Below, piece by piece: positions 60,558 to 64,000 of a stretch of 64,000 bases of DNA. Numbering within the stretch: the first letter of the stretch is position 1; every line of letters starts with the position of its first letter. Position numbers and translations under genes: made by a program. The notes below the pieces were generated by a model, which saw only the letters and a program-made list of their open reading frames with translations, searched no databases and was not told the DNA's origin. Source of the DNA: Parenemella sanctibonifatiensis (GTDB taxonomy: Bacteria; Actinomycetota; Actinomycetes; Propionibacteriales; Propionibacteriaceae); the NCBI RefSeq assembly GCF_002250565.1, contig NZ_NMVJ01000001.1:496001-560000 (forward strand), given 5' to 3'.

Positions 60558-61671
60558 TCATGGCTCGGTCGCCGCCCGTAGTGCGTCAAGCTCGACGACT
60601 GCTTGGAGGGGCAGGACGCCATTGCCGAGGGCAGTGTTCTGTTGGTTCGCGGTCAGGCCGTGTTCGGGGTCGGTGACCCACCCCGTCGGGAGGCCCATGA
60701 GCCATTCCACGAACTCGGGCGCCGGGCGTGGTCCTTTCTCCTCGTTCAGGATCGCGGGGTCAGGGGCGGTTCGTTCGGTGATGTGCTCCCATCGGGCGAT
60801 GGCGTGGGCGTATCGCCCCCAGCGGTGAAGATGTCCTCGATCAGGGCGAACAGGGGCTCCGACTCGTTCCAGCTGGCGGGCGAGCCATGCGGCCCGTGCA
60901 GGGCCAGGTCGATCACTTGATGGCTTAGGGCGATCGTGCCCCGCCGTGCCCGTACCTGGTCCAGGGTCTCGCCGCCGCGCGAGGAGTCCGAGGCCAAAGG
61001 CGTCCGGAACAGCGCTTTCGCGGTAGGCGGTGATGAAGACCCGGAACCGGTGATGCGGTGCGCCGGCCAGTGACGCCGGTAAGCCGATCCATCGTGCACT
61101 TCTCCGGAGGTCGGCCAGATCCCCGAGTACGGCTCCGTGCGCCCGAAGAGGTCGCGTTGGCTCGTCTCCCAGCAGCCACGGGTCGGGTTCCAGGTTGCGA
61201 ACGGCGGTTGCATGCTCGTTGGTTGCATCGTCGGGGTTGCGTGCATCGGGGGTTGCGCCTTCCAGAGCGCGGATTGCGGGTGCGGAGAGTAGGCCGCGGA
61301 CGTTCTCGATGACGACGAGCTCGGGTTGCAGTGCGTCGATCGCGGCCGCCATGTGCGACCAGAGCCCGGAGCGGGTGCCGGGTGCGAGGCCGGCGCCCTT
61401 GCCGACGGTCGAGACGTCTTGGCAGGGGGAACCCACCGATCAGTATGTCGACCGGTGGCACCGCCGCCCAGTCGACGGATGTGATGTCGCCGAGGTTCGG
61501 GATGCCTGGCCAGTGGTGGGCGAAGACGCGGATGGAGGGGGTGTTGATCTCGGAGAACCAGATCGTCTCCCCGCCGGTGGCGTACTCGACGGCAAGGTCC
61601 AGGCCGCCGTAGCCGGAGAACAGCGACCCGACCCGGACAGGGCGGCCGCGATGGGAATGGTCGTCGCGCAT
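60558..61671 (-). pseudogene. C5-cytosine DNA methyltransferase, frameshifted
   Basis: A full-length DNA-cytosine methyltransferase is split between two frames. From the ATG at 61671 (GGAG upstream) come motif I VGSLFSGYGGLDLAVEYATGG and VDILIGGFP. In the -1 frame the sequence goes on with the catalytic PCQDVSTVGKGAG (motif IV), VVIENVRGLL (motif VI, ENV), APHHRFRVFITAY (motif VIII) and TANQQNTALGNGVLPLQAV (motif X). The break is at a run of five Gs on the plus strand (61425-61429); four would restore GGFPCQD. It may be an assembly error, phase variation or real decay. It would protect the element against host restriction. Confidence 0.8.
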
Positions 61672-61992
61672 GAGAGCTCCGCAGGCTTTGTGAACCCCGG
61701 ACCTCGACGCGACCGAGCGTGCGCCGACTCTCCGGGCTGAACACCTGCCAGGTGCACCGGCCGCCCGATGCATCCCGAGCACCGCAGCCTCAGAAGCGTC
61801 CCCGACCCGGACCCTCAACCACCGTCATCGCCCGCTCGTCCCCGCCGCTGCCGCCTGATCAGCAGCGCCTCCTCCCGCCGCTTCATGAGCCGCCACACGT
61901 CTTTCATGCGAGGCCCCCGTTGTCAACCTAAGTTGCGACGGGAGGTTGAGACGCTTCGCCGTTGTGAGATGCCGTCGGCTCACCTGGCCGGT
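61672..61992. other. Divergent 321-bp region upstream of relaxase; candidate oriT/promoter region
   Basis: No gene with good support is seen except a 30-codon minus-strand ORF. Close to the relaxase start lie CAACCTAAGTTG (61924-61935), a near palindrome, and AGGTTG at 61943-61948, which pairs with its left half. MobF-type relaxases often act at an oriT upstream of their gene, so the origin may be here, but there is no direct evidence. Confidence 0.3.
61815..61907 (-). CDS. Possible 30-residue basic protein
   Basis: MKDVWRLMKRREEALLIRRQ and a Gly/Arg/Asp-rich end, from an ATG at 61907. It precedes the methyltransferase gene on the same strand with 143 bp between. The charged amphipathic character is protein-like, but the ribosome site is poor. 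Confidence 0.25.
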   Translation of the reverse strand: MKDVWRLMKRREEALLIRRQRRGRAGDDGG

Positions 61993-64000
61993 ATGACGGT
62001 CTCGATGCGAGTGATGTCGGCCGGCGACGGCTACGAGTACCTGCTGCGCACCGTCGCCGCCGGTGACGGCGACCGCTCCCTCTCAACGCCGTTGACGAGG
62101 TATTACACGGAGGAGGGAACTCCTCCCGGTTTCTGGATGGGGTCGGGCCTGCCGTACCTCGGCACAGGTGAACTGGCCGAGGGCGGGCAAGTGTCTGAAG
62201 CGCAGCTCCAGCTGCTGGTCGGGATGGGCCGCGACCCGATCACGGGTGAGCCGCTGGGTGAGGCGTATCGGCAGTACGCGAGCGTGCAGGAGCGCGTCGA
62301 TCAGCGGGTCGCTGACCTTGACTCGGAGCTGGGGCCGGTGTCTCGTGCGGAGCAGGTCGCGGCGATCGAGGCGGAGGAGGCCGAGCGCGGCACCCGCCGG
62401 GCGGTTGCGGGGTATGACTTGACGTTCTCGGTGCCGAAGTCGCTGTCGGCGTGGTGGGGTGTTGCGGACGGAGGTACGCAATCGCTGATTGCGGATGCGC
62501 ATCATCAGGCGGTTGCGGAGGTGGTTGCGTTCCTCGAACGCGAGGTTGCGACCACTCGCGTAGGTGCCGCCGGCCCGGACGGGGCGGTCGCGCATGTCGA
62601 TGTCGCCGGCGTCTTCGCAACCGCGTTCGACCACTACGACTCGCGCAGTGGTGATCCGCAGTTGCACACGCACGTCGTGGTGAGCAACAAGGTACTCACC
62701 GTGCAGGACCAGAAGTGGCGGACCCTCGCCGGTCGCCCGGTGCATGCCTCGGTCGTCGCGCTGTCAGAGCTGTATAACGCCACGTTGGCGGATCGGATCA
62801 CGGGCATGTTCGGGATCGAGTGGGAGGCCAGGGAGCGGGGCCGGGATCGCAACCCCGCGTGGGAGCTCGCCCCGGTGCCCGACGAGCTCGTCTCGGAGTT
62901 CTCGTCGCGGTCTCGGCAGATCGAGGAGGAGAAGACCCGCCTGATCGACGCCTACCGGGCCAAGCATGGCCGTGAGCCGTCGGCGAAGACGATCCTGAAG
63001 CTTCGCGCCCAGGCGACGCTCGCGACCCGTCCGGAGAAGCGGGTGCAGTCGCTCGCTACTCTCACCGCCAACTGGCGCCACCGCGCCGGCGAGGTCTTGG
63101 GCGAAGACGCGACCTCTTGGGCGCGCACCCTCACCGCGGCCGGGGAGCAGGCGGCGCTGTTGCGGGCCGACGACGTGCCCCTGGACACCATCACCGACCT
63201 CGGCCAGTCCGTCGTCGCGGCGGTGGGTGAGAAGCGGTCGACGTGGCGGCGCTGGAACCTCCACTCCGAGGCGAGCCGGCAGCTTATGGGGGTGCGGTTC
63301 GCGTCGGCGGAGGATCGGGAGGCGATCACCGGGATGGTGACCGACGCGGCCGAGCAGGCGTCGCTGCGGTTGACGCCGCCGGAGCTGGCGTCGAGCCCGG
63401 TCGTGTTCCGCCGCCCCGACGGGTCGAGCCGCTTCCGCCACCCCGGCGCGGTCCTGTACTCGACCGAAGAGCTGCTGGCCGCGGAAGACCGCCTCCTCGA
63501 CCGCTCCCACGCGACGACCGGGCCGACCGTGGAACTGGCCACCGTCGAGAAGATCACCAGCAGACCCGACGCGGAAGGGCGCCGGCTCGGCCCCGATCCG
63601 GCTGACGCTCTCCAGCGGATCGCCGTGTCGGGCCGGGTCGTGGACGTGCTCGTCGGGCCGGCAGGTGCGGGGAAGACGACGGCGATGAGCGCGTTGAAGC
63701 GGGCCTGGGAGCAGCAGCACGGCGCGGGCAGCGTGGTCGGGCTCGCGCCGTCGGAGAACGCGGCGCAGGTGCTCGGCGAGGAGCTGGGGATCGAGACGGA
63801 GAACACGGCCCGCTGGTGGCAGATGCACCTCCTCCACGGGACCACGTTCGACAAGGACCAGCTCGTGATCCTCGACGAGGCATCCCTGGCCGGCACCGGC
63901 TCCCTTGATCGCATCACCGGCCTCGCCGAACAAGCCGGAGCGAAAGTGCTGCTCGTGGGTGACTGGTCGCAGCTCCAGGCCGTGGATGCGGGCGGGGCGT
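61993..64000 (+). CDS. MobF-family relaxase-helicase (TraA/TrwC-like), N-terminal part
   Basis: The frame has no stop before the window end; 669 codons are visible. The ATG at 61993 gives the usual MTVSMRVMSAGDGYEYLL; an ATG eight codons earlier is possible. The relaxase domain has LTRYYTEEGTPPG with the candidate catalytic pair Tyr37/Tyr38, AGYDLTFSVPKSLSAWW, and the metal triad region QLHTHVVVSN (His225, His227). A linker leads to the RecD-like helicase: Walker A GPAGAGKTT (555-563, Lys561), Walker B VILDEAS and LLVGDWSQLQAVDAGGA. It nicks oriT and unwinds the transferred strand, working with the coupling protein at 38173. Confidence 0.92.
   Translation, partial: MTVSMRVMSAGDGYEYLLRTVAAGDGDRSLSTPLTRYYTEEGTPPGFWMGSGLPYLGTGELAEGGQVSEAQLQLLVGMGRDPITGEPLGEAYRQYASVQERVDQRVADLDSELGPVSRAEQVAAIEAEEAERGTRRAVAGYDLTFSVPKSLSAWWGVADGGTQSLIADAHHQAVAEVVAFLEREVATTRVGAAGPDGAVAHVDVAGVFATAFDHYDSRSGDPQLHTHVVVSNKVLTVQDQKWRTLAGRPVHASVVALSELYNATLADRITGMFGIEWEARERGRDRNPAWELAPVPDELVSEFSSRSRQIEEEKTRLIDAYRAKHGREPSAKTILKLRAQATLATRPEKRVQSLATLTANWRHRAGEVLGEDATSWARTLTAAGEQAALLRADDVPLDTITDLGQSVVAAVGEKRSTWRRWNLHSEASRQLMGVRFASAEDREAITGMVTDAAEQASLRLTPPELASSPVVFRRPDGSSRFRHPGAVLYSTEELLAAEDRLLDRSHATTGPTVELATVEKITSRPDAEGRRLGPDPADALQRIAVSGRVVDVLVGPAGAGKTTAMSALKRAWEQQHGAGSVVGLAPSENAAQVLGEELGIETENTARWWQMHLLHGTTFDKDQLVILDEASLAGTGSLDRITGLAEQAGAKVLLVGDWSQLQAVDAGGA

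Larger units (their letters stand above)
34865..64000. mobile_element. Integrative conjugative element with copper-resistance cargo, left part
   Basis: From the tRNA-Ala gene to the window end there is a serine recombinase, transfer and replication genes (SSB-like, VirD4/TraG coupling protein, ParB-like, DUF2637, Prim-Pol, ArdC), a copper island, a DNA methyltransferase and a MobF relaxase. Gene style differs from the left part: longer runs of one strand with ATGA overlaps, and no GCGTACGC octamers by my reading, against about 20 on the left. VirB4-like and other channel genes and attR must lie beyond 64000. Whether it is a full conjugative element or a mobilisable one cannot be decided here. 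Confidence 0.88.

Noticed and set aside
62764-63933. A 389-codon minus-strand frame within the relaxase region
   Set aside because: Arg/Gly/Leu-rich shadow of the relaxase-helicase, whose plus-strand frame has the relaxase and Walker motifs but no stop inside the window.

Overview
The window is very GC-rich DNA with GTG and TTG starts, many ATGA-type overlaps and families typical of Actinobacteria (PrsW, DUF2252, AldO-type alditol oxidase, DUF3817, Prim-Pol/DUF2637/DUF4913 transfer genes). It reads as an actinobacterial chromosome; a Propionibacteriaceae-like host is my inference from general gene content, not a demonstrated placement. It splits into two parts at a tRNA-Ala(CGC) gene at 34865-34937.

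Part 1 (1-34864) is chromosomal backbone. It holds the end of an oligopeptide-type binding protein gene, a PrsW-like membrane protease, malic enzyme, a DUF2252 protein, an M48 membrane protease with a collagen-like tail coupled to an SDR gene, a peptidase E, an Mrr-type restriction endonuclease, an aldo/keto reductase and an MFS pump. Then comes a sugar-catabolism locus: a LacI regulator, an FAD oxidoreductase, a carbohydrate ABC importer without its own ATPase, an alditol oxidase and a HAD phosphatase on the plus strand, with a beta-propeller protein, an esterase, a LarA-family enzyme and a small membrane protein on the minus strand. The part closes with a Tat-exported phosphoesterase fused to a PQQ-like propeller, a small cupin, and copA-DUF3817 behind a textbook CsoR operator. 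Several gene gaps carry two dispersed families of hairpin repeats, and the octamer GCGTACGC is strikingly frequent here.

Part 2 (34865-64000, right end outside the window) is an integrated conjugative element in the tRNA-Ala gene. Its left end is a large serine recombinase whose reading frame runs antisense through the tRNA. Next are DNA-processing and transfer genes, all on the minus strand: a small protein, DUF4913, an SSB-like protein, a VirD4/TraG coupling protein, a ParB-like protein that appears frameshifted, DUF2637, a Prim-Pol primase and an ArdC antirestriction protease. The cargo is a copper-resistance island: one minus-strand operon copZ, a secreted metal-binding protein, copA, a YHS protein, a YdhK lipoprotein, copB and csoR, followed by two MFS pumps, a TetR/flavoprotein pair, DUF6153, DUF305 and CueP. 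The right side has a frameshifted DNA cytosine methyltransferase and the N-terminal 669 codons of a MobF (TraA/TrwC) relaxase-helicase.

The copper genes fit together as sensing (CsoR), cytoplasmic chaperoning (CopZ), export (CopA, CopB, possibly the MFS pumps) and extracytoplasmic binding (YdhK, DUF305, CueP, the His-rich secreted protein). CsoR-type palindromes occur at 31979, 53462 and 58433. The element has therefore landed about 600 bp from a chromosomal copper pump that carries the same operator, while the only csoR gene in the window is on the element.
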